This document shows, piece after piece, positions 34,201-45,483 of a DNA stretch of 64,000 nt. How positions within the stretch are numbered: the first letter of the stretch is position 1; each line of letters starts with the position of its first letter. Made by a program: the position numbers and the translations under genes. Origin of the DNA: Pipra filicauda (taxonomy: Eukaryota > Chordata > Aves > Passeriformes > Pipridae). The DNA is taken from NCBI RefSeq assembly GCF_003945595.2, contig NW_024103873.1:1-64000 (forward strand), read 5' to 3'. The notes beneath the pieces were generated by a model. It had not been told where the DNA came from. It searched no databases and saw only the letters and a program-made list of their open reading frames with translations.

Positions 34201-37200
34201 ACAAAGTCTGGTCTGTGCCATAAATGATGGCCGAAGGTATCTGATTTTCAGTCTGGTCTAAAACAAATATTCAGGAAGATTTGTCTTCCCAGCATCAAAG
34301 CCAGCTTTATGGCTTTGATGCATAGGTTGCAGATTATTTAGGTCACCTTGTTTCTCAAGTGTTTCCCCCCAAAGATCTTTACAGAAGCAGTCAAACCTTC
34401 CTAACACTATGGGGTCAAAGCTGCACAGGAAAGGAGTCAGGGAAATCAGGAGGGGTGGCTGGATTTCCATTCAGTGACAGGTTGGATACAGGTGTTGAAC
34501 ACCTGTTGAACCTGAGCAAAAGCAAGCTCACTGATTCCCAGCAGAAGAAACAAGACAGTGGCAGCAGAAATAGCATCTTTAAGACTAGAGGACTCACTAA
34601 CTCCTTGGAGTTAGGAGTTTATGCTCTTTGATATATACCCCTACAGACAAGTGCAGGAATGTCCGCCAGACACTTTCCCCTCTAACCCTGCAGCACTGTG
34701 CAAACACAGGTTGGAATGCTGGATACAGCATGTACGACATTTATGGACAGCATAAACTTTTAAGTTTCCATTCAGATTTTAAACCTGCTAGTTGTCCCTC
34801 TAGGCTGTGCAGAAAGGTGTTCCCTTTTATCCTTGAAGACAAATGCTCCCTTTACAGTGGAGGCACACGCCCTTTCTGAGGCAAAGGATTTGATGAACTA
34901 GTGAGTATAGAAGGTACTTACAGAATTTAATTCACAAGTCTGTGTATATCAATAATACTTAATATGAGTATGACATAAAGATTCGGCTTTTACTACAAAA
35001 GGATATTAAAAGTTTTACCTCTGCCATGGGGCTTATAGCATCCCCAGGGCTTCCACTGAAGCCTCCCTCCACTGTAAGACATTCAGAGCTGTCAGCAGCA
35101 AATGTCAGGCATTTAACAGTGCTCGTGTTAGTGCTGTAAGATGATACTACTCAGAAATATTAGAGAAAGGGCCTCTAAATTTCTAGCCTGGCTACCTATG
35201 CAGCACAGGCAGAGCAACAGAACACCACTGACTTCAGCAGAACTGCCGATACTTATATTGAGAGACATTTCTCTCCACTAGTTGTACGTGAATTACCTGT
35301 TTGAAATGGATGAGTTCTAATCATAAACTTTATCCCTAACCTATCAGCTAACTTATATTTAAACACTATACATCTGCAAAATCCTATTCAGGTCTATTTT
35401 GAATAAATTGCTCCAGCCATAGAAGATGAAAATGCCAGAGAATTCTTCACTGTAAAATGGAATATATGGGCTTTGCTGGGGTGTGAAAAACAGTGCTGAC
35501 TGCTGGAAAAGCAGTTCTTTTATCAGAGTGGCAACAGCTTATATCAGTTCTCACTTTGCAAGGCATTGATAACTGCAAATGCAAATTTCCAGACAGTCGT
35601 CAGCTAACTTTGGCAATCCCCAAATTGTGGCTATTAAGGAAGGCAGCTTTATGAGATTCTAGTTGCTTTGCCACAGATTTTTACAGGTTTCTAAAGGGTC
35701 CTTAAAAGACAATGGGGTTCAGCAAACTCAGCTTTGAGATGCAGTAACTTCTTCTAATGACCTACTGCACACATGTATCCCACTATCAAATTTCAGGACA
35801 AAAATATGGCAGTTTGTTAACTTTAAGGATGTTTCACGATACTTTGGTGGCAACAGCACAGTATGGAAAGTCATTTCAGTTTTATGGGAAGTAGTTATAG
35901 AAGCAAAAAATTAATTTTCACAAGGCCTTTTTCTTCCCTGTTTGGTGGAAGAATTCAAACCTTGACTTCCATCTCTTCCTCCAATCCTTCTGGTCGTCTC
36001 AGGAAAGATAATTTTTGTGGTGAAGAAATCCCCTTCTCACCAAAATCCTTGAACAACACTCAGCAAAGAGACAAGAAGGAAGAAATCAACATCAAAAGCC
36101 AAAAATGAGGCTGTATGATAAACTAGTGAGATACTAGAGCAGAAGAAGAGATGATTTAAAGGTCCAGAGAGGTCTTAGGAGAGAGGACTGAATTTGATAC
36201 AATGAAGGGAAAAGAGAGTTTTGCACCACAGGGGGAGAACCATTGCAGCTTGCAGAGATAGACGGGAGGTTTGTTTAGCTTCATGGTATCAAAGCCTGGA
36301 AAAAAACCCTGTATGTTGCTAAGACATTTTTTAATGGGCTCGCACTTCATCTAAATAAAATCAGAAATGTTCCACTGCTTAGTCCATGCAGAGGATTTGA
36401 TCCACGGTGTTTATATTGGTAGCCTCTCCTTTTCATTTCTTACTCCATAGATTAATCTGCAGTGTTGAGAGAGAAACGTGTACTGTACTGTGCTAACGAA
36501 TTTTTAGTACAACTGGACAGCTTTGGTGAACAAACTGAAATAAACTGGTTGTATCTGTCCCCTGCACACCTTCATATATAGTCCCTATTTTATGATATTG
36601 AGCACCTGGACTCAGAACTGGGCTCCCATCCAAAAGTTGCAAATTACTCTTCACAACTAAAACGGACTGTGCAAGAGTTATTCTAGGTCAAGATTACAAG
36701 AGCAAATTTGGATCTGGATTTTGAAAATGCCTTTGATTGGGAGTCCCAGTTCAGGCTTTGGGTTCAGCTCTTTCTGGAGACATGATCAAACTGTGAAATG
36801 CTATCCTATTTACTTTTGCTTTTGTTAAAACTCAGGAATTATTCTTTTTAAGACAAGGAGGCATCAGAGTTAGGACAAACAGAATAATGGCTCTAAGCCT
36901 GACAGTTGTTCTTAGGTTGATAAAGAACTTTCCATCAAAGCAAGATTTCGGCATAGAAGAAATTGTGCACGGTACATGCAAGTGAGGAAGGTTTTCTGGG
37001 AAGAAAACTTTGTAAATGTTTTTCAGAACATTCTTCCTGCTTCCTGACCATCTTGCTCTAATGTGTCCATATTAATCTCTCTCCCAACAGATGGGCTGAA
37101 ATTGCTGGCCTACTTACGCAACAAGTAAATCCTGCACTTAGTCCAGCTTTGTATGCATGACAAGGAGACCATACTATCCAGTAACTGACTGAAAAAATAT

Positions 37201-39045
37201 GTCTGTCAAAAAAAAAGAAAGAAAGGAGATAATAAAGCATTAAACATAATAAAACAGAAAGAAAATAAGAGGAAGTAAAGCAAATGCATTTACCTCTGAA
37301 TTTTGCTAAAACCAAAGCAATGGGGAGAGGAGAGAATCATCCTTATGGGCATACTTTACTGTAGGAATTGTTTTAATTGCCTTTATTCTAAATTGAGGTG
37401 ACTAATCACTATCACAGCTTTTATTTGATATTGCATTAGCACAAAATTGTCCCAAATCAGAGAAGTTTGTGTACAGTATCCCTCGATACTGTACACAAAC
37501 ATAGCAGAGAGGATCCTTATCTCAAGAGGACCCAAGTATAATAAATGAAACAAGAAGCTGGTGCAGGGAACCTTATTATTCCAGTGCACAGTGCCCACAG
37601 AACACTAGTATGCTGTACAGAACTGATATTTGGTGGTATTTGAAGCATATAGCATTTTCATATTTTTTAAAGTGAAAATTTGAAACATTATAGAAAGCAG
37701 AACTTTCACAAGAACACATCTTTTGCAGAAAGAATCTTTTTGTCTGTTTTTCAGCAGAAGGATTTTCAGACAGTGGATTCCAAGTGATAATCGGTGAGGC
37801 TACAGAAATGATGCTCTGTGGTCAGCTCTCTGTGGAGTCATACTACCTTCACAGCTTTTCCAACTAATGCTTTGATGGACAGACTACTTTGTGGAGTCAT
37901 TTGCATATGGAAAAGAGGACCCAAAAGAGTTGAGGAATCATGAGTCTAGGTGAAGTATTTCTAAAATGCTAACATGTAGAGGGCCAATGATTTGGCAGTT
38001 ACTATAGTACTTCATGAAATAGCAATTTCACCATTTGGAAGAATTCCCCATTCCATCTGCACTTTTTCATGACTACTACATAGACAAACACCAGAAGCCA
38101 AGAAAAACTTAATTACTTTTGTCTCTAGATTTAACCTAAAGGTAGGTACATGCTTTTTCCAAAATGCTGAATAAGTTGGGAAATCTCTGATAGAAATTGG
38201 TAATAGAAAAGCTAAGTTGGATAAGGTGACAATTCAGAGTTGGAACCCCATCTGAAACTATCAGAAGTGTGCTTGCATCTTTTCAAGTTTGTTCTGAAAG
38301 GTCTCAGAAGAAATGGAAACACACGATGGCTTCCCTTCATCCTATGGCTTGGCTAAATGATCTCATTATGGAAAACAAGCCCTGTTCCAGCCAGCTGTTA
38401 TCACTTCATCCCCATCCCCCATGCTTATCTCCTTTGAAGTTTAGCAGAATGTAGAGATTTTCAGAGACAAAAGTGAGCTCGCTGTGCTCTCCCTTAGCTA
38501 AAGAGTGTGAAGGAACAACCTCCCTCCCATACGTAACCCAACCACAAGAATGACAGCTGCTCCAAAGCAAGCCACAGAGTCAGCCGAGAAATATTTGTAA
38601 TGGAACAGTCAGGAAGCTGCTGAGAGACCCAAATGCTGTTGCTGGGAAAACCACATTTCGGTCCCTTATATCTGGATCTTAAAATTGATAGGGCCACCTC
38701 GTGTGGCCAGAGACACTGCCAACATACTTAGGAAGTTCACTGCTGTCTTTCAAAGGTCACACTGCATGCAGCACGGTAGAATCAAAATAGAAAATACAAC
38801 CGGAGAGCAGAGCTATAGCAAATGGGAAAGAGTAATCACACTTTCTATGTTTAGTTCATCTTTTCAAGGTGTTAAGTCGGAAAGACAGTTTTGAAGCTCA
38901 TCTGTAAAAATTCCTATCTCATTTGTGCTATTTTTAAATTGTGTTCCACAAAAACATATGAGTCACATTCATACGCAGTATGCCAGAAAAAAAAATCAAA
39001 ACACAGAAATATTTGTTCCAGGAAAACAATTTGTCTAAGCTTAAC
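34201..39045. other. No gene recognised
   Basis: AT-rich, and apart from the hairpin at 37,465 nothing is identifiable. Confidence 0.4.
37465..37500. repeat. Perfect 16-bp inverted repeat, 4-nt loop
   Basis: Left arm GTTTGTGTACAGTATC, loop CCTC, right arm GATACTGTACACAAAC. All 16 pairs match and the pairing stops abruptly on both sides. It would form a very stable hairpin in RNA or a cruciform in DNA. Confidence 0.95.
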
Positions 39046-39049
39046 AAGA

Positions 39050-39640
39050 TTACAACTCAGAAATTAAGAAACTTCATTTGGAAGCGTGGAAAAGGAAAAG
39101 AACAGCTTTTATTAACAAAATCTGAATAAACAACAAATGGTGCAATAAAAAATTTCAGAAGAAACAAAAACAAAGTCCCAATTCCCCAGGTGGGGGGAAC
39201 TGAAGGCAAAATGTCCCGGCAGCTCAAGAGCTGCTCGCAGCCACATGTGCTCACAGCCGCCGACGGCTTCGCAGCCAGCAAGGAGACAGTCCTTTTTCCC
39301 ACAGGCACTCTCGAAAGCAGAATACCTCGCTCTGAGATGGGTCGGTCTCTCTCTCTCAGTCGTCCTCCGCCAGGTGTCTCGTGGGGAAAAACCTCCTCCC
39401 CGGAAAAGAAAAAAAAAAAAAGGCGGCCGAAACCGGGCCTCCCCCCCCCACTCTGCCCGGTCGGCCGACAAAAACCAACCCCGCTCCGAACAAAAGACTC
39501 CCCAGCAGTGCCCCACCCCGCGGCAACCGCGCTGCCAGGGAACCTCCCCTCTTCCCCCGCTCCCGCGCGGCCCAGGGCGGAAGAAACAGATGGGGGGGGA
39601 GGGAAACGGGTCCCTAGGAAAAAATTCCAACATCTCTTTT
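39050..39640 (-). mobile_element. GC-rich block with nearby poly(A) signal, LTR-like
   Basis: A 430-bp GC-rich, CpG-containing segment (39190-39620) isolated in AT-rich DNA. Read on the minus strand it passes from GC-rich sequence through GACTGAGAGAGAGAGACC and GGGAATTGGGACTTTG to AATAAA in GTTAATAAAAGCTG (near 39,110). A promoter-like island followed within 300 bp by a poly(A) signal suits a retroviral LTR. TG...CA ends and a target duplication were not found. A lone CpG-island promoter is the alternative. Confidence 0.35.
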
Positions 39641-39820
39641 CAAACCTGTGACACAATTATTTTCCTTTTCATTTTCTTTAGGACAGTATATGTATTTTAT
39701 TGTCTTTAATTCTTCTTTAAAATAATTATCAGTGTGTGCATATTTGTATAAACGTGTATGTCTGTATATATTCACACAATAATCAGTGTATGTGTGTAAA
39801 ACATATACAATACATACAAG

Positions 39821-40058
39821 CTGGGGGAGGTTTAGGTTGGATATCAGGAAAACGTTTTTCACCCAGAGGGTGGTTGGGCACTGGAACAGGCTCCTGGGCA
39901 CAGCACAAAGCCTGGCTGACTTTCAAGGACTGTTTGGCCAACGCCCTCAGGGACATGGTGGGATTGTTGAGGTGTCTGTGCAGGGCTGGGAGTTGGACTC
40001 GATGATCCTGATGGGTCCCTCCCAACTCAGCATATTCTATGATTCTATGATTCTATAT
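39821..40058 (+). mobile_element. CR1 LINE 3' end with octamer tail
   Basis: It runs GGTTTAGGTTGGATATCAGG, CACCCAGAGGGTGGTTGGG, GGGAGTTGGACTCGATGATCC, CCTCCCAACTCAGCATATTC and ends in ATTCTATG repeats. This is the CR1 3' UTR with its typical tail. Confidence 0.95.
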
Positions 40059-40159
40059 GTAAATATCTCTACACAATAAGCGTATTATAATTTATATGCC
40101 TAACAGTTCAGTTGAACCTGATGAAAAGCTCATAATCTTCAAAACTAAGCTGCCTTTTT

Positions 40160-40830
40160 TTTTTTTTCCATCATGGCTAGGCTTTGCGAATGAAGATTTG
40201 GGAAGGGCTCTACCCACGTTTGTTACGAGCACGCTGGTGGCTAATAAGGCCAATACGAGATAAGTACATCCAGTTGCAAAAGGCACAGCAGAAAGACTCC
40301 TTAGGTGGTATCGGCAAGACACGGTTCTTTCTGCGTTGTCTTTTCTCTTCGATGGTGATCCTGGCGTGCGTTCTCAAAGGAAGCAGCAGCGTTATGGATG
40401 GTGTGTCTCCAGACCTCCCGACTGGAGGCCAGAGTAGACCAGCGATGAAGATCAATATGGCCAAGGCTGAGATGTTGATTCAGGGAGTCCTTGTCTTGTA
40501 TCTCCTCTTCGGGGCTCCTCTCTTGCGGCAGCCGGTGGCAAATTCACCACAGAGCAGGATCTTAGGGAGGCGGTGGTCCTTCATCCTGGAGACGTGCCCT
40601 GCCCATCGCAGCCGTGTTCTCAGCAACGTGGCCTCTATACTTGTGACTGCTGCTTGTTCTACAACAGATGTATTGGTCACATAATCTGACCAGTGGATGT
40701 TTGGGATTGTACGGAGGCAGCGTTGATGGAAGTGTTCTAGGAGTCGCAGGTGGTGGCGGTAGATGACCCATTATTTGGACCCATATAAAAGAGTGGACAG
40801 CACAATGGCTCTGTAATTTTTTTTTTTTTA
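40160..40830 (-). mobile_element. Decayed non-CR1 LINE, 3' part of the reverse-transcriptase ORF
   Basis: On the minus strand, broken frames encode, in order: a stretch like HLRLLEHFHQRCLRTI, then RLRWAGHVSRMKDHRLPK and GCRKRGAPKRRYK, and at the end a finger-like CAFCNWMYLSRIGLISHQRA. This order (RT thumb region, RWAGHV motif, KR-rich basic part, Cys/His end) belongs to the C-terminus of RTE-like and related LINE polymerases, not to CR1. The frame is shifted near 40,480, so the copy is inactive. Poly-A on the minus strand (plus-strand T run 40161-40173) marks its 3' end, and a second T run near 40,820 borders the 5' side. Confidence 0.7.
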
Positions 40831-42848
40831 CTTTGTAGTAAATTAACGAGTTTGTGAGGTTGCCTGGTGGCCAGGACATACCATATGGTAAGATACATTA
40901 TCTATCAGTCACTTAAACTGACTTGACCCACTAGGAGTTTAACTGAGGTAAGTTACATAATACTCAAAATAAAGTAATTATGGGAGCACAGTCCTAGGAG
41001 ATGGCTGGAAGACAAACAATGGGCCAAATTCTCTTTGAGTAATCCAGGTGAAGCCACTGGAAACCTATTAGGACACAAGATCTGTGTACTTGCTCAGTGG
41101 CAGACATTCATCCCTCTGGAGGGCACCAGTTTATCCTCCTGATCTTCCCAGGAGTTTACAGAAGAATTTCTGTGAAGCTCAGAGCAGATAATACCCAATT
41201 TGCCTATTAAACCTCAATCCATAGTCCTTATGGGCAGGTACCAGTTTCATTGCTGTGGTAGCAAACCTTGCAGGACTACACAGGACCTGCTACAGATGGA
41301 ACAGTTTCCTCTCTGTCCCTGGATTTTCCTGCAAAGGGCAACTTCAGTAGACAGGCTGCTAAAAAGAAAAGGCTGTGTATTTCTCTCCAGGAAGTGTCTT
41401 TTTATCATTCTGCCTTCTAGGCACAGAGTCCACCCTAGGATCTACCACACTGTCCTTTTACAGATGTTCTGCTAAGAGGATGTGTAAAACTGAGCAAATA
41501 GCAACAGAAGTAAAACAAACAAACATAAATTCAAAACCAAACCAAATGGGGAACGGAAGGGGGGAGGTGGAAGTGGGGGACAGGACACTGGGTATTTATC
41601 TGTTTATTGCAGTCTGTTTCACTTTTGTTTAGGATGTCAGCTCTTTGGGCAGGAAAAATATATTTTTCCTTGGCATGCTTAAAAAATAATAACAGCCAAT
41701 TGACCTCGAGAGGTCTTCAGGACACACTGTATCTGTACACATGTTCATACTTCATTCCCCCATAGATCCTAGCTGTAGGTTTAAAAATAACATAAGTAAA
41801 CTATTGTCTTGCTAATGAAATCCACATATGAACCCCTGCTATACAGATTACATTTCAATTGGTTATTTTATCACTTTTTGCATTATATCTGCAAAGAAGG
41901 TTTCATGCTAGATTAGTACATATTAAGCGGATTAGGGTCTAGGCATGTGTGGTCAGTGCACCTGATACAAGGATGTGGATGGATAAACATGCACATATTT
42001 TTCCTTTGAATTCAATTCTTTGCAAGTCACCTTCCTAAATTCTCCTTGCTGTCCATCAAAGAAAATTATTACTTGATTAGTCTATATCTGGCCTACAAGG
42101 AAAATAGAGGTTGCTGAAAAAAAATTGTCAAGAAACTCAGCTGGGCAGGGGAATTTTACAGGTATGTCATATAAATCAGGTGCCTCACAAGTAGGAGAAA
42201 ACTTTGCAGTGAAAAAATATTCAGAGAATGGAGACAAAAATAGGAGTGCTGATTCAATGATAATGCATGAATTTGAAGGGGATAGAAGACAAGAAAGAAA
42301 GGTGATTACCAGCTTGGTTTCATGCAGGCCACAATGGGAGAACGTGATTATTACTAAATCTGAAAATTAAGACGCTACAGTAACCAGCAGAGAAGGTACT
42401 AGGGTTTGGGTAACTCTTCTGTCTGAAAAGACAAGACAGTTAAAAAAAAAATCCTAGACATAAAAATTATTCTGCTAAACCAAGTCACAATTCCCTTGTA
42501 ACATTCATAAATAGCCTAAATCTTGTTTACAGTTGTAATTTCTATTTGATGGAATTATTATCAAAGAGATTAGCAAATCCTTTCAGTTCAGAGACATTTA
42601 AATTTAGCAGCAGGAAAAAGAAGTTTGTTGAGTGTGGAATCCACCCCTGCTGCTCCAAAACAATCAGAAACAGGAAAAAGTAATCAAAAGGGAGTTTTAA
42701 TGAGTTATAGAGCTATTGTTTATTGGGGAGGGCTGAAAGCCTGAAGCCCAAGCCTGGAGGACCTCTGTGACCCTGCACTGCCTCTCGGTGGCAAAATATT
42801 TGCTTAAAATTACGTCAAAACAACACAATGTGTGTGTCTGAAGGCCAA

Positions 42849-42870
42849 GGGGGTGGGGGGGGGGGGGGCG
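42849..42870 (+). repeat. Poly-G run
   Basis: Five G, one T, then 14 consecutive G. The run can form a G-quadruplex and is prone to assembly length errors. Confidence 0.9.
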
Positions 42871-44986
42871 CTGAGAAAAATAGTGGAAATTCCCTGAGTC
42901 TCTGAACGTACTGAAGGCTTTCCTTGAAAAACAAGGCAATAACTAGCAGCTGTATTCGAACGTTCACGCTAACACAGGCAGTGTCTCCTTCGGCTGTACA
43001 AAGGGGACGCTCGACTTGCCGGGCAGCTCCAGAAGCAGCTGCAGCCCTTTCCTCCACAGCTGCCGAGCGCGGGCAGACTGACGGCACGGGGGCGAGTGCC
43101 CACGGGGAGCCCACGGGGAGGGGTTCGGTGCCCACGGGGAGTGGCTGCCAGGGCGTGTGCACGGCGCAGGGTTCTCCGGGGCAGCAGGCCCGGGGTCAAG
43201 CGATACTGCCAGGTTGTCATGAGGCTGCCAAAGTGAACGCTTCACAGGAAGATGAGGAGGCTCTTCTGGAGAGGGGCTGAAAACAGGAAGCCAATTTTTC
43301 CAAGGAAATAATTATACAGGAGTGCTGGATTTTTGCAGAAAGAGACTTCTGTTGCTTTCCCAGAACTTTCCCCCCCCTAGGTAAAAAAGCACAACATTTA
43401 AGTCAGTGGTCAAAGGGAACAGTTATGTTACTGAGGTTCTCACCAGCGTTATTTAATCAGTAGTATGTATCTGAAAGTGGCCTACTGCACATGCTTGGTC
43501 AGGGAAAGATAGTCCCTGTTGACTTCTTGGGTGGAAAAGTTGCTGCCAAAATGTTGATGTCTTACATTTAATGCAAGTCACGCACCAGGGAATGGACGTA
43601 GACCCCGCGAGTCCTCCCACAAGAATACAAGTAGGAGGAAGTCAACAGGAATGAAAATAAGCAAAAAGATGGAATGTTTCCTGTGGAAAATGGGCACATT
43701 AAAAAGAACAGCAGACCTTCCCTTGGAGAAATAACAATGAGCTCTGTGAACCGCTAAGACAACAGTCAGTGGTGGAAAGGGTGAAACATGTAGGCCTGAG
43801 ATACATAAAACCACAGATGACCTGCTCAGTCACACACTGCATGACACAAAGAATTTGTCTACCTGTCCATCAAAGTAATATTCCCAACACAACAGACCAA
43901 GCAGGGTACCAGCAGACCCTTGGGAAAAGCACAGTATGTGTGATGGTCATGAGCTAGCTGGCCTATCTAGGCATTCATCTCCTGTCTTTTATGAACTGCA
44001 CTCATTCCATTAGTGGCCCCATGCACAGTTACACGACATCCCCAGAGATTCCCCTGGCAGCTGGAAGGAAGACATTTTGCAATGTGGAGCTAGATAGGAA
44101 GCAACTTACAGTACCTTCCAGGCTAACAGTCCCCATGCAAATTTAGGTTCATGCAATACCCACCTACAAAGCAAGCTTTGCCTTGGCATACCACACACTG
44201 GCCAGCATGATGTCCTTAACAACCCTTAAATTTTGTCATTATTGGCTCAAGTAATCACCTGAAGAAGACAGATTACAGTTGCCCTACAGGTAACAGGGAA
44301 TGATATTTGACACAGTACTCAACGACATTAAAATTGCTGTTGATTTGTATATATGTTTCACCAGACAAACTGTCTAGCCACATCAAGTATTTTTATTTTA
44401 CCAACACTTACTACGTTATGAATAGGTCTGTTAAGCCCTCACATTTTATTTCACTTTTACCTGTGTTAAAATTCCAAATAGCCACGTTTTATCTGCGCAA
44501 GATCACTCAATTGGTCATATGGCTTTCCAGGGAAATGTAACACAATAACTCTGTCTAGAGTAATCTAATTTTCTATTCACTCATATCACTCCACCAAGAA
44601 GCCAAAATATTTTAATTAGATATAATGTGTAAAGTCAAGCTGCAAGTAAGACTTTAAAAGCAGAAAACACCCATAAAGAGACTTTCAAAGTTGCCACTAA
44701 AATTCATATTATTCAGTTTTTTGCAAGGCTAATTAAAGATCTTTAGCCCGTTAACATCTACAACACCTCCAGCTGCCACTATGGTTGTAGACAGCATTTC
44801 TTGAGGTCAAGTTCAAATGAGCTGAGGCTGGACTCAACAAAATTAAAGCATTCAGGCCCACTGACTGCATCTGAAAATTTCATACGCACTCAATAACATA
44901 TGCTTGTAAATTTATATGCATACACCTGATTTTCTAGAGCATGTGCAGTCATGAGCAGTACTAAGACCCACTAAGGCCTTGCACTC

Positions 44987-45011
44987 CTATAATTAGCATC
45001 TCTAATTATAG
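44987..45011. repeat. 10-bp inverted repeat with homeodomain-like cores
   Basis: CTATAATTAG and CTAATTATAG separated by CATCT. Each arm holds TAATTA/ATTA cores, so it could be paired homeodomain sites or simply AT-rich chance. Confidence 0.8.
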
Positions 45012-45445
45012 TTCTGTTTGGTATATCTATATCATATAGGTTAAGGAAAAGCTCTCCTTGATGTTGTTCATGTGTTTAAACAAGACCTAAGATGTTTGTT
45101 ATGAGTTACTTTGTTAGAATTATAATCTACAATAAATGCAATATAAACGAGCTAATACTACACAGTTTCTCAGCTTTTACCACGCTGACAACTTTAGGTC
45201 CATTTCTGAATTTAGAACGAGGTTATGGATTTGCATAGACCTATCGATACTTGTAAGAACACTGTGTTTTCACGTATACATAGAAGTCTAGTTACAACCG
45301 TTCTTAATATTTTTTGGCACTTATTCTTCAGAATCACAAGCCCTCACAAGCAGTCATTCAGCTGTCATTCTGAAAAATGCTAACATGTCTCAAAATGTAA
45401 TTTACGAATGAAATGCAAGTCATCAGTTTGACCTTTGGAACAGCA

Positions 45446-45479
<34 letters not shown>

Positions 45480-45483
45480 ATGT
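45446..45483 (+). repeat. (TA)n(TG)n microsatellite
   Basis: About six TA units run directly into about twelve TG units. Confidence 0.95.

Noticed and set aside
39057..39656. 199-codon minus-strand frame in the GC-rich block
   Set aside because: Overlaps other equally long frames and shows no domain; more likely non-coding LTR or island sequence.
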